Of a DNA stretch of 64,000 nt, positions 43,529 through 55,224 are shown piece after piece. The position numbers were made by a program, and so were the translations under genes. The stretch spans positions 64,883,117-64,947,116 of the forward strand of contig CATQJL010000112.1 in assembly GCA_958299035.1 (NCBI GenBank), in the 5' to 3' direction. Each line of letters starts with the position of its first letter. Position 1 is the stretch's first letter. The DNA comes from Cylicocyclus nassatus. Its lineage: Eukaryota > Nematoda > Chromadorea > Rhabditida > Strongylidae. Below the pieces are notes generated by a model. It did not search any database. It saw only the letters and a program-made list of their open reading frames with translations, and was not told the origin of the DNA.

Positions 43529-44609
43529 CGCTCTCAAGGCCATTTGTCAGAATTTCAAACTGAGCAGACTTGCGCATGAAACTTATGAGAGGTACCATCC
43601 TCGCCCAAGACCCCGCAAGACCACATGTAAGAAATGAGGCCCTCACAAAAGAGGGATTGACTGCGCATCGAGGTTCCTGTTTATTTTTCGAACTCTTCAA
43701 ACCTTTTTTTTACCAATCACAAAATTTTCTAATTTCTCGGTGCTTATTGAAAAATAGCACGACCTAATGAAAATTAGCTGGTTAAAAACGCCTTTTTAAG
43801 TTTCATTGATTTCTCTGAGGTCATTTTACAAGAAAAAGGACCAAGTGCACTACATTACTGTTACCAGAAAATTGCTGAACACAATGAAGTTTATTTGGTG
43901 GAGAAAGGTTGGATTTGAAAAAAGTTGTGCTTGTTTGAATTTCAGTGCTGCAAAAACGAAAGAACTTTCCGAATGACCTAATAATCCTTCATCAAGAGCA
44001 GGAAAAGAAGTAAAAACTAAAAAAGGTAAACCTGTAGATCTTATGACCTTATAACCTGTAAATATCACTGTGCAATGTTCGTAACAGTCAGTTAATCAAA
44101 AAAAGAGATAGAATAAATTGAAAAAATAATGAACTCAGAGGGAGAACATTTTATGTGGTCCAGTGCATGAAGTGGAAGCAGTGAATCATGTAACATGGAA
44201 AATTTCAAAAATCTATTCACGCGTGATTCGCTGAATCTATTAACTAGAATGAAGATATAATAACGCGACGCTACTAGTTGCAGATAGGATATAAAAACAG
44301 TTTGATGGTTGATAATGAGCGGTATCAAGAAAATTTGGAGATGCCTAATATTTTAAGCAAGATATGCTTGTACCCTACTTGATATCAAAAAGAATTCAAA
44401 CGAAATATTTCAGAAAGCCTGAGCCCAGCTCTCAGACTAGTTTAGCGAATGTGCACGGCGCAGTGTGCGTTGAAATACTGCTGTCTAACTGCAAAGTGAA
44501 TTTGAGCGTTGTGGTCCACGGAAATGACGATTATAAACTTCTTTGCACCGACCACTCACACCTGAGATAGTGACAGTGTGACAATCTGAAGGCGATGAAG
44601 TAATTTAAT
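43529..44609 (+). repeat. Segmental duplication, copy 1 (1.08 kb)
   Basis: A direct repeat of 51182-52261 at a constant offset of 7652 bp, with few differences. It contains paired frames (44092-44328 with 51744-51980, and 44364-44570 with 52016-52222). It stops at GAAGTAATTTAAT, where the Penelope-like element region begins. Confidence 0.92.
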
Positions 44610-44942
44610 TATGAAAACTCTATTAAGAAAAATAGTCCTGTTTCGCCTCTTGCCCCTAGACAGGGAAGAATGGAAGGCTAACCACTCCCGAGGCTCATCA
44701 GTAGGGGAGGAGTGGTGGTAGTAGTGGTAGTCTTCACTCAAATTGTGTATATATAGTGGGGGGTATTTATATGGGGCGTGAACGGTTAGATCAAAATTCA
44801 AGGCAGGACTAGGCTATGATCTAAAAACATGATATAACCTTTTTCTATGGTTTCTATGATGTAATTGACAAATTTTTTGGTGGTTTTATATACATTTAAT
44901 AGTTATATTCGTAAGTAATGGCTTTATTATATGTTAAACATT
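44610..44942 (-). other. 3' flank of the Penelope-like element
   Basis: Downstream of the reverse transcriptase stop: AT-rich, with a GGTAGTAGTGGTAG stretch and GGGGGGTATTTATATGGG. Probably the element 3' region, but no terminus could be fixed. Confidence 0.4.
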
Positions 44943-47701
44943 TTAAAATTGCAGTTTTACTAACTCTTTTTTATATTCCAGTTTAATAAAACAATCAATG
45001 CATCTTATCAATCTTTTTTCGAAGTCTTTAAATAAACTACATGTTCTAGATATTCTAAGCACCTCTGTATATATCATAGCTATTTTCAAGTTATTGCTTA
45101 TGTATGAGCTTCCATGACAAAATCTGATAACATCAAAGTTGAATTCATCGGTTTTGTTAAATTGTTTACAAATTATAACATCGTCTATAATTTGTATAGT
45201 TAGATCAAGGAAGTTGCATTCGTTAGATGTTCTGTGAGTAACTTCCATTTTGAGAATATTATCATAAACAGCATTTAAAATATCAAGAATTTTTGCATTG
45301 TCACTGTTGTGGATAATCAAAATGTCATCCATATACCTATAGGCTTGAAATGTATATTTGGGATAATTAACTGTACAGGCGTACTTATATTCTAGGTAGG
45401 ATAGAGTCAGATCAGCTATAATAGGACTAGCGTTTCCACCTTGTGGTACTCCTGTTTTTTGACAAAAAAAGTGACTGTCCAACTTTACAGTAGCTGTTGT
45501 TTAGAACGAAATCTAAAAGGAAAAGTATATCTTGTATTTTATAGCACCTGGATTTTAGATCTTCTTTTTCTGTAGATGAATGTGTAATCTTATTATATTT
45601 ATTGATGGCTATGTATTTTTTATCTGCATTTTTAAAGCACAGTTTCATAATCTCCCTGAGATTATCAGAAATTACTGTATGTGGTATATTAGTGAACATG
45701 TTAGTGAAGTCAGCAGAAAAAAGTTTTACGTTTTTTTGGTTATAATTGGTTAAGTCTCCTGATATATTTATATCATCAATTGACCAATATGTCTGTAAAC
45801 ATTTTTTGTTGTTTCTTACAGCTAGTGCATAATTTTTGAAATGTTTTTTGAAAAAGGAAAGAATGTTTAGCAATTCCATGGCCATCGGTTTAGTGCTGCT
45901 GTTGTAAGCTCCAGTAATGAATCTAAATTTAACTGGATTTTTATGTAATTTGGGAAGGCAATATATGATTGGTATTTTACGACAAGATTCATCATAAATT
46001 TTGATATTTTTTGAAAATTTTAAATGTTTGTCTATAATGAGTTGTGGGTTGCTATTGTAAACCTTGTTATATATATTATTGTTAGTGATATTGTTGGTCA
46101 AATTCATTTCTTTTAGTATAACTGCCATATAAAGTCTTTTGCATATGATGCCGTAGTTGGAAGTGGCTTTATCTATAGGACATAGAACGAAATATGTTTG
46201 AATGTAATCAAGCTCTTTATTATCAATATTGTATGCACAAAGTTCTTTCGTATACAATAATTTTGGTAAAATTTTTTGAAATGAGGAATATACGATATGT
46301 CTAATCTGATTAGCGCTTTGATAGTTGACCCGATACAATTTTTTAATCTTTTCCAAAAAATTTTCAATTATTTCGGTCCATAGTTGTTTGATGTGTCCAG
46401 GTTTGAGATTACTTGGAAGTCTGAATTTCGTTCCTTTATTTAGTATGTTGTATATTTGCAAATTTTTTGAATATTTTAGTATTTCCTGCTACGACATGGT
46501 TATATGTTGCGCAAATGAAATCGGGATACTGGTTACAGATACAAGGAATAGAACTTATGTCTTGCGTATAAGTATCTTTTAAAAATTTTGTTGTAGTTAA
46601 AAACTTTTTTGGAAACAGGGCTATCATAGGTATAAATGATTCTAACCTTTCTATATTCTTGTTTATTATTGTTTATTATATTTATTATGTTATGATTGTT
46701 GAATATCTTGTTTAAATTGATGTTATTGAGAATAGAATTGTGGAAAGGAATTTTGATGTTTACTACCTTTTTAGTTTCGTGCTGCTTTTTATTTTCTTTT
46801 TTTGGAAAATGATAATAGCATAGTGTACTATACAAAATCAATTTTTCATTATTTGTAATATGAATATGGTCGGGTGCGTTTGTGATCAGATATATCAAGC
46901 TACTAACGTAAGTATTGGGTTTACATTTTAGAAATCTAAAAATTTCATACGGTTTAGTTGTAGTCTCAAATAGATTTTCAATATCTTTCGCTACTGTGTT
47001 ACTATCTGCTTTGTTTTTCTTTTTATGCCTATGTTTTCCTCTGTTGTTTCTTTCTTTGATTATTTTTAGAAGACTAAAAAATGGGGGATTTTCCATGTAT
47101 GAGTGGATTTTTTATGAGGCTTAGGTTTCCGTAGCCTTTGATATTATCATTGAATCCGAACGGGTATGGTGTCATTAACAATTTTATCCAGAAGCTCTTT
47201 GTTTCTGAGTATCTCTTTGTCACTGTTATCGGGTAAATTATTCAAAATGGAAACTTTTAGATTCTCTAATTTACAAACGTTGTTAGAATAGTGCTTATAC
47301 AGCATTTTTCTTTTGTCTTGTTTGATAATTCCTCTAATATGCTCTTGAATTCTTTCTCTGAGTTTTCTGCTAGTCAATCCTACGTACTGAAGACCACAAT
47401 CTCCACATGTTAGGCAATAAACTACGTTTTTAGATAAGCAATTACTATGGGTGTGTTTGTAAGTGTTTAGTTTAAAGTTTGTAATATTTGAGTATATGTA
47501 ATCATTATGATCCATAATTTTGCAAGTACTGCATAGCGGCTTACAACTTTTGCCCTTATCACAATTTCCAAAGTTCAGTAGGTTGTATGTGCCGGATACC
47601 TTACGCTTGTAGAAAGTTATACCCTGAAAGTAAAGGTTGGAAGAACTTTGTGCTTTTGTTTTGTTTTTGAGCCTAGATCTAAGATATAGAAGGGCCCCAT
47701 C
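44943..47701 (-). pseudogene. Penelope-like retroelement, Naiad-type: GIY-YIG endonuclease upstream of RT
   Basis: Read right to left. EN frame (47701-47147): Cys-rich GKSCKPLCSTC, then NVVYCLTCGDCGLQYVGLTS then RKLRERIQEH, a GIY-YIG domain with GLQYVG and RxxERIxEH plus the CCHH-type cysteines; it stops at TGA TAA. Next (47096-46533) a basic linker, then the CxC motif IPCICNQYPDF (about 46540). RT (46461-45427) has YCLPKLHKNPVKFRFI and SADFTNMFTNIPH; after a frame change (45482-44943) come TGVPQGGNASPIIADL and YRYMDDILI, with the catalytic YMDD intact. Telomerase-related PLE RTs normally carry EN after RT; EN first with a CxC linker is the published Naiad/Chlamys order. Three single-base frame changes, at least two in A/T runs, plus the stop after EN indicate a dead copy, unless some are assembly errors. 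Confidence 0.88.
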
Positions 47702-48134
47702 CTATACCAGAGGGAAGGTTACCTAAAGGTTTCGGAAGGACTGCTTCCTGGGGGCGGCACTCCCAGAGGAAATAACACTACCGGAGGCGTAGTACTTACC
47801 CTCCCATGCCAGTAGCTACTATTACTGACCCCATCGGTAGTGTTATGCAAAAAACAACACAAACAAAGTAAAGAGAAAAAATGTAAAAAATGGGGAGAAG
47901 GGAAAACCCTACCCACCGAAAACCCACCTAAGTAAGGTATTACAACCTATCCCCTTATGTCAGAGACCTTTTTATCAATTTGGAGTATACTATTTTTTTG
48001 GGCTTTAAATTGCTATATATTCCTTGACATTACTATAGGGCATTTGAAAAATCGTGACGATGGCGCGACCGTGCGTAACACGTACGTCACTTCTGTAAAC
48101 TGCAGTTTCTTGGTTATGAACTCTATTCGAATTA
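47702..48134. other. 5' flank of the Penelope-like element
   Basis: It contains GGAAGGACTGCTTCC and a second pair (GTAGTG and TACTAC words) at about 47720-47850. It could be the 5' untranslated region of the element. The element terminus was not identified. Confidence 0.4.
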
Positions 48135-48908
48135 ATAGGTTGGCACATAAGTTTTGCAACCTTGTCCATAACTTCGTTCTCTATGAATAAGGCGCATCCA
48201 AATTTTGGCATTATGTAGACTCGGAAGTGCGCTATAAACCTGCGCAAACCGTTTGATTTTTCGTGGCAAAATGGAAAAAATCTGCGTATTCTCCTAAAAG
48301 CAGTCAAAATTGAGGTTTTGTGGTTTTTTCAACAAAAATGAAGACCTACAAGTAAGTCAACCAAATTCAGCTGGAACTGTAGGCAAAATGTTCTCAGAGG
48401 GTGGCTACTGAACCCAGCGGAAAAAGAATCGTGATTCATTGTCAAATCGAATTCTGGCGATTTCATAAACTCGAACGAATCGAATGCGCCAAAGTAGCTT
48501 GGATAATTCATCAATGCCAAAGAGTGAATTGTCGGATTTTGGCGAAACTTTGCACGATGAAGTAACTTTATTCAATTGTTATCAGAGTCAAAAATTAGCC
48601 TAGTGATTTTTTGTAATTCAACTTTTTCGTAGCAAAATAATTTTTTCAAGCAAAATGAATATCATTTTCGTAATCAGGATGTCGAATAACCCCCTTAGAC
48701 CAAGTTTCACCCTAATCCGTTTCAATTCCTTTTTCTTTCTTATTCAAAAATTGCCTTACCGTAACTCTCGAACGTGATGTTGGAATACGGCAGGAATGGC
48801 TGCTTTCGCTGTTCACACGATACTCATTATAATACCTGAAAATAGAAGCGCCACATCGCAAAACACACGAGTTATAAAAAAAGTTGCAAAACTTATGTGC
48901 CAACCTAA
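48135..48908. mobile_element. Mariner-type MITE, 774 bp
   Basis: Left ATAGGTTGGCACATAAGTTT and right AAACTTATGTGCCAACCTAA, with TA on both sides (48133-48134 and 48909-48910). Inside it, near 48640-48720, is a diverged single copy of the 128-bp unit seen at 21505. No transposase. Confidence 0.8.
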
Positions 48909-49196
48909 TATTTTTGCTTACGTATGATAATATTTAGATGCTGGAAGTGGCTGAGTTAAACATTGAGGTGATCTTCTTGTCTGAGTGTTTTGTTTTCTTA
49001 TGGGCGCAAAGTCCGCAGTAAAAACCGTCGTCACGATTTCATAAATGAACTATAAATAATTTCAATTCTATCATTGTAAATTGAATGTGCAATTACCAAG
49101 CATCAGTGAAAAAGCGTGGCTTTTGTTGCATTGAATTGGCTCCAGGAATTACTGCGTAATTTCTTGTTTATCAGCATTAATACTTATGATATCTAG
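48909..49196. other. No recognised gene
   Basis: Spacer before the tandem repeat. Nothing recognised. Confidence 0.35.
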
Positions 49197-49858
49197 AGTT
49201 ATTTATAGTAAGTTCCATCTCAATTCAGGCGGAAATGAACTGGCAGGAGTTTGATGCACAACGATTAGCGCAGTTTTTAACAATCTGTGTCACTTCATTG
49301 TGGTCTATCTAGATGAGCTGTGGCTGTGCGGACGCGCAGCTTTTTTATTGTTAGATATTTTTGATACCGATAGTTATGTATAGTAAATTCCATCTCAATC
49401 CAGGCGGAAATGAACTGGCAGGAGTTCCATGCACAACGATTTGCGTAGCTTTATAATCCGCGTCTCTTCATTCTAGTCTATCTAGCTAGGCTGCGGCTGT
49501 GCGGACGCGCAGCTTTACTTTATATTGTCATACTTTTGATATCGATAGTTATGTATAGTAAGTTCCATCTAAATTCAGGCGGAAATGAACTGGCAGGAGT
49601 TCCATGCACAACTATTTGCGCAGCTTTTACAATCTGCGTCACTTCATTCTAGTCTATCTAGCTGGGCTGTGGCTGTGCGGACGCGCAGCTTTACTTTATA
49701 TTATCAGATACTTCTGATATCGATAGTTATGTAAAGTAAGTTCCATCGCAAATCAGGCGGTAATTGGACTGGCAGGAGTTCGTTGCGCAGCTTTAACAAT
49801 CTGCGTTACTTCATTCTAGTATACCTGGCTGTGCGAACTTGCAGCTTTACTTTCTATG
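49197..49858 (+). repeat. Tandem repeat, about 176-bp unit, 3.7 copies
   Basis: Units start AGTTAT(T/G)TA at 49197, 49372, 49547 and 49725. Each carries CAGGCGGAAATGAACTGGCA (diverged in the last), GCACAAC, TCTAGTCTATCTAG, and CTGTGCGGACGCGCAGCTTT, which can form a hairpin. Looks like a minisatellite. Confidence 0.9.
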
Positions 49859-50087
49859 TTTCGTTTCTTCCGGGTGAATCAGAACTGTCCGGAACAAATT
49901 ACCATGTGGTCGGTGAGCACAGTCGTATGACGCGCTCCTATGATAATGCTTGCCTAAGTATCACGTATCACGAATACGCAGCGAAATGCAATCTGGCCTA
50001 AAATTTTCTTTGCAATCAGTCTTATTCCATATTTCGTGTCATCTAGACGTCTTTCTTGCTATTTTTTGACTAATCCTTGTTTTTCAG
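49859..50087. other. Tandem-repeat flank
   Basis: Possibly the intron or upstream region of the next gene fragment. A frame at 49783-50001 begins within the repeat and is not supported as a gene. Confidence 0.3.
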
Positions 50088-50349
50088 ATGAGTGCGTTGG
50101 ATATTCGAAAGGAACAGTATTAAGAAGCTCTTCAAAATCGCGTCATGAACGAGTTCGTTCGTATCATAAATTTACCTACCTCACAAAAGAAGGATTTTAA
50201 CATTGTTGTGGATGAGCTCCTGGTCATACTAGGGTAAGTGATTAAAAATCGTTTGAGTCGGCTGAATTATGATTTTGATTTCTATTTATAGTTATGATAA
50301 GGAACGTGAGCACGATTATCAGCCTTTGTCCTGGCCGAGACTAATATGA
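50088..50349 (+). pseudogene. Two-exon gene fragment with one in-frame stop
   Basis: CTTGTTTTTCAG precedes an ATG at 50088. Exon 1 (50088-50233) reads MSALDIRKEQY, a TAA, then EALQNRVMNEFVRIINLPTS and QKKDFNIVVDELLVILG in the same frame. It ends CTAGG|GTAAGTG. A 58-bp intron ends TATTTATAG, and exon 2 (50292-50349) reads YDKEREHDYQPLSWPRLI then TGA; the phase is kept across the splice. The sequence is protein-like, with good nematode splice signals, but I do not recognise the family. The TAA and the short length suggest a truncated pseudogene or a sequencing error in a real 5' end. Downstream is repetitive. Confidence 0.5.
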
Positions 50350-51181
50350 TATCGCTCTTAAGCAGGGCTCGGCGGTGGCTAGTCGAAAATGCAAAAAACG
50401 AAGTCCCCCTTGACTTTTGCAAATTTTTACGCAGTCCCCTTTGACCCTAGACCAGGGCTCGGCACGAGGTGGCGTCCCGAAATTGCAAAAAATGAAGTCC
50501 CCTTTGACTTCAATAAAATTACGATATCCGCCACGAGATATTCGAAGAGAAAATACATGAAAAGGAACGAAACAAAGCAACAGCAGAAAAAAACGAAAAA
50601 GAATCATCGCACACCCGCGATGATATTCATATTCTCTTTAATGGCGGCATGATGTATCCATCGTGCAGCGAAACGCGCCTAGAGCAGCCTTTCCGCGGCC
50701 ATTCAAAATTTTCAAGGGGATATAACTAAGCGGGGAGAAGGGGGTTTGAGGCGGCTTAGGAACCAGTTTGTAGGGTTTGGGATGTAGATGAAAAGTATGT
50801 AAAGAAAGTAGAAAAATTATGTGAGGGAGGAAAAATTTATGACTTTTTCTTTCCTAAGCCACCTCAGGTGGCTATCCAGGTGGCTTGAAAGCTACCTAAC
50901 TCCGAAAAAAGTTGAGCACGCCTTTAGTTCACATAATTTTTGCATAATTTTTCATACTTAGTTCTAACTCCCCATTGTCCATCTACACACCTATTTTGGT
51001 GTCATTTCATCCTCACTTCGCTGTAAACAAACCTTTTGTTTATTTGCTAGCGGCATGCCGGCAGCGTGCCGGCCGCAGGTCGAAAGACAACGTTATGCTC
51101 TTCCGCAAAAACGACATCCCCTTTGCTTTTTCCAAAAAAACGATATCCAGCTTGCTTGCTAAGCCACCTGTGCCGTGCCCT
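50350..51181. repeat. Degenerate repeats
   Basis: Two copies of a 110-bp unit containing AGGGCTCGGC, GCAAAAAA.GAAGTCCCC and TTTGAC (about 50362-50515), then a GC-rich stretch at 51050-51180 with GGCATGCCGGCAGCGTGCC and GACATCCCCTTTGC. Inverted GCCACCT/AGGTGGC motifs occur at about 50860-50885. No gene. Confidence 0.5.
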
Positions 51182-52261
51182 GCTCTTAAGGCCATTTGTC
51201 AGAATTTCAGAACTGAGCAGACTTGCGCATGAAACTTATGAGAGGTGCCATCCTCGCCCAAGACCCCGCAAGACCACATGTAAGAAATGCGGCCCTCACA
51301 AAAGAGGGATTGACTGCGCATCGAGGTTCCTGTTTATTTTTCGAACTCTTTAGACCTTTCTTTACCAATCACCAAATTTTCTAATTTCTCGATGCTTATT
51401 AAAAAATAGCACGACCTAATGAAAATTAGCTGGTCAAAAACGCCTTTTTGAGTTTCATTGATTTCTCTGAGGTCATTTTACAAGAAAAGGGTCCAAGTGC
51501 ACTACATTACTGTTACCAGAAAATTGCTGAACACAATGAAGTTTATTTGGTGGGGAAAGGTTGGATTTGAAAAAAGTTGTGCTTATTTGAATTTCAGTGC
51601 TGCAAAAACGAATGAACTTTCCGAATGACCTAATAATTCTTCATCAAGAGCAGGAAAAGAAGTAAAAACTAAAAAAGGTAAACCTGTAGATCTTATGACC
51701 TTATAACCTATAAATATCATTGTGCAATGTTCGTAACAGTCAGTTAATCAAAAAAAGAGATAGAATAAATTGAAAAAATAATGAACTCAGAGGGAGAACA
51801 TTTTATGTGGTCCAGTGCATGAAGTGGAAGCAGTGAATCATGTAACATGGAAAATTTCAAAAATTTATTCATGCGTGATTCGCTGAATCTATTAACTAGA
51901 ATGAAGATATAATAACGCGACGCTACTAGTTGCAGATAGAATATAAAAACAGTTTGATGGTTGATAATGAGCGGTATCAAGAAAATTTGGAGATGCCTAA
52001 TATTTTAAGCAAGATATGCTTGTACCCTACTTGATATCAAAAAGAATTCAAACGAAATATTTCAGAAAGCCTGAGCCCAGCTCTCAGACTAGTTTAGCGA
52101 ATGTGCACGGCGCAGTGTGCGTTGAAATACTGCTGTCTAACTGCAAAGTGAATTTGAGCGTTGTGATCCACGGAAATGACGATTATAAACTTCTTTGCAC
52201 CGACCACTCACACCTGAGATAGTGACAGTCTGACAATCTGAAGGCGATGAAGTAATTTAAT
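51182..52261 (+). repeat. Segmental duplication, copy 2 (1.08 kb)
   Basis: Direct copy of 43529-44609 at +7652. After it the sequences diverge completely (GTTGGAAACTTTC here against TATGAAAACTC in copy 1). Confidence 0.92.
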
Positions 52262-52956
52262 GTTGGAAACTTTCTAACATCCAAAGCTCCTGCAATGAAC
52301 TGTAGGAGAGAGCGTTGCCAAGAATAGTGATCTAACCACATATCAGACTCTTTGTGAATTTGATAAACCAAATTCACAAAGAGTCTGATATGTGATTAGA
52401 TCTGAGAATACATCTATATAAGGCATTCTACTAATCTCTGCCATTACTGACTCTGCAGGCGCGATCTTTAGTGGTGGGTCAACATAGCTTTGAACAATAA
52501 ATACCGTAGCATAAAAAAGTAGCTAAAAATATTCCGCTGGTCAGAAAGGTACCGCAAACAGGTACGGCCTAGCGACGGGGCAAAGATTGACTCCCGGCGT
52601 CGCAATCGCCTTTATGTCAAAAATTAAAAAACATAAAGTACTTGCTTGTAGGCCCTTGCTCTTTTATATATATACATTGATGACTGTGCATAATATGTCC
52701 AACTCAAAGTGAGATAGGCATATGCTTTGACATTCTGAATAGCCAATACCCTAACATAAGATTCACGCGGGATAAACTCGACGAAAATTGGCTAGCTTTC
52801 CTGAACGTCCAAGTTTTCATATTTTACAGATCATACGTAACTAAATGATGCAAACGAGCTAGTAAGACTATATTAATTTGCTACCGCTCTGCGCAACCTT
52901 GAAGCATGAAACGGTCCGTAGGCAACATGTTCAAGACAGCAAAATCGGTTTCATCC
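52262..52956. other. No gene; short hairpin at 52335-52400
   Basis: ATCACATATCAGACTCTT-type arms in inverted orientation (52337-52362 and 52367-52396: TCAGACTCTTTGTGAATTTG / CAAATTCACAAAGAGTCTGA). Otherwise nothing recognised. Confidence 0.5.
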
Positions 52957-53216
52957 AACGTTGATCCAACATCCAACACCACGATGCATCGATGAACCTT
53001 GCCAAAGAGCTTGCGTATCATAACGGCTATCCCCAAAAGGTGCACCAATGCATACAAATTTAGGCAAGAAAGCAGACCGATAGAAATGAACCAGACAACA
53101 AAAATATCGTTTTGTGTTCTTCGTATATGATGATTTTAGCAAAACTAATAAGAAAATCTTTGTTTCAAGCGGGCCTCGATGATCTTGTCAAAGTTATAGA
53201 TATCCTCAAAAACTCA
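52957..53216 (+). repeat. Penelope-like element fragment, first copy
   Basis: A direct repeat of 53797-54063 (CATCCAACACCACGATGC, TATCCCCAAAAGGTGCACC). It encodes the same AKELAYHNGYPQKVHQCI piece, interrupted, and ends against repeat X. Confidence 0.7.
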
Positions 53217-53226
53217 AAAAAACTCA

Positions 53227-53793
53227 AAAACTAGAAGAATTCCTCTGAAGATCCATATATAGCAATCCCCTTTCAGCCCTGTAACACTCTCTTAAAATAT
53301 GGTGCCAACATCAAAGGCGCAAAAAGCGAAAATACTTTCCGAATGACTTACTATAACTAGTGTGCAACCACTTTATAGCGGCGTACATTTGCTACGATGC
53401 TTTTCAAGGCATGGACAAGATTTATCAGGTCTCGTTGTGAGCAGCTTGTGTTTCGTATGACTAAACATCTATTCTTAGACTATGCTTTTCGAGAGACTAC
53501 ATCATACCACTTCCCTAGTATTGTAAGACCGTACTTCTCTCTTTTCCAAAATAACGATTCCAAAATGAGCTTGTGTACAAATATAAGGTTGTTCTTGTAG
53601 GGATGTCTTTTGAAACAGTTTTCTTCCTTTTCCGCTAAACTGGAAGTCGGGATTATACTCTACATTGACTCCGAGTTCTATTCTTTCAGTAACAAATGCT
53701 TTTGTTTTTGCTACCTCCTCGAATTCTTTTTTACTTTCTCAAGCCTGGTAGATTCTCGCACATTGATTACCTGGATTTCGATGTGCATGACTA
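53227..53793 (-). repeat. Repeat X, copy 2
   Basis: Inverted match to 42252-42830. It sits exactly between the two copies of the Penelope-like fragment. Confidence 0.7.
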
Positions 53794-54250
53794 TTTCTTA
53801 TCCAACATCCAACACCACAATGCATCGATGAACCTTGCCAAAGAGCTTGCGTATCATAACGGCTATCCCCAAAAGGTGCACCAATGCATACCTGTAGGCA
53901 AGAAAGCAGACCGATAGAAATGAACCAGACAACAAAAATATCGTTTTGTGTTCTTCGTATGATGATTTTAGCAAAACTATAAGAACTATAAGAGACTATA
54001 AGAGAAACTATAAGAAAATCTTTGTTTCGAGCCTTGATGATTTTGTCAAAGTTATAGATATCCCTGCTTCTAAATCGTGCGTACGACAGAATGTGCAAGA
54101 CCGCCGATTGTATCATCTGGGCTCTGGAAAACTAGACGACTGCATGGAATTAGGGGTGGTATATTTCATAAAGTGTCAAAAATGCGGTGACCAATACAAA
54201 AGATAGATCGGCACACCCTCGTGCACAAGAATCAAAACATCTTGATGCCC
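53740..54250 (+). pseudogene. Penelope-like element 3' part with GIY-YIG domain, degenerate
   Basis: Plus-strand pieces: IDYLDFDVHDYFLSNIQHH then ASMNLAKELAYHNGYP, a stop, then SSLDDFVKVIDIPASKSC, LGSGKLDDC and GVVYFIKCQKCGDQYK followed by a stop and IGTPSCTRIK. NGYP followed by a variable linker and VVYxIxCxxCGxQY...TRIK is the typical tail of a canonical Penelope-like protein, with EN after RT. Key GIY-YIG residues beyond QY are lost to a stop. No RT catalytic core here. A different lineage from the element at 45-47.7 kb. Confidence 0.72.
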
Positions 54251-54508
54251 TAGAAAATCCAAAATGGGTGCACATTGAAGGAAGGTTATGTCATGAGAAC
54301 AGTACTTTCAAGTTAGTGTTATGATCTTGTCGCACGAATCGGAGTTAATGGCCCGCAAAACATTGGAGGCCTTTTGGATAGCGTCTAAACCACCAAAATG
54401 AACAGCAAAGATGAAGGCATTATCATAAACGTATATTATCATTATCATATATTATCTAGTCCAAATGCTTAGACCCAAATTACATAATGAATTATCGTGG
54501 TATTAGAG
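54251..54508. other. No recognised gene
   Basis: AT-rich, with a TATTATCATTATC simple stretch at 54430-54460. Confidence 0.4.
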
Positions 54509-55224
54509 TACCAGTGCGTCACCTTTGCTTCGCAGAGGCTCGCACTGGCTCTACTATCTAGGTCCCGCTCATTCTCGCATAGTATGGCATTGAAACTTAC
54601 CGAGCAATGCCGACTATCACGAACAAAATGTAAACAACTACTCATTCCGAAAGCTTTTTAATGTGAAATCGGTGATTTCGCGTGGATGAGACATTTTGCA
54701 GGAGAACAAACGCAGGCTTTTATGGGTTTTTGATTTTCCTATGGTCTTAACAGTTACGATAAGAACAGCAGTTACCGTGAGCTAGATCCTTGTGCAAAAA
54801 TCTCGTCAAATGCTCTGGTAAAACCTTGGCAAATTGACCATTCACGCAACCAATACTTTTTGGCGCCGTTTTTGTAAAGTAATGAACTTTTGATCACTTT
54901 TTTGAGCCTAAGTTCATGGCTTGCACATTTACTTGGCATAAACATCCGCGACTCTGCAGAAAGTGGAATTACGGACCCAATTTTGCGGACCAAATGCAAC
55001 GTGGATCCTTTTGACGCGCAGTTTCTGAGGGATCCACCCAACGAATCTGCTCGTGCTTCTGCATGTTGGATTTTCTTGCGGGTAGCATGCGCTGTGCGAA
55101 ATTTGGGCCCAGGAGGTTGGCTGGAGCATGCTCTACGAATTTCGTAACAGACACACTCTCACACACACAGACAGACACACAAAGTCACGTAAACATCCTT
55201 AACCCGTTATTATAAGTAATAATG
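54509..55224 (+). repeat. Family R repeat, diverged copy
   Basis: Starts CCAGTGCGTCACCTTTGC and ends CACGTAAACATCCTTAACCC, like 27780-28496 but clearly diverged; no Helitron follows it. Frames at 54772-55041 and 54890-55147 are within the repeat. Confidence 0.75.

Noticed and set aside
47590..47625. NLYFQG-like peptide in the leader of the endonuclease frame
   Set aside because: It resembles the core of a protease site used in biotechnology, but this is chance: it is upstream of any clear start and no vector sequence is nearby.
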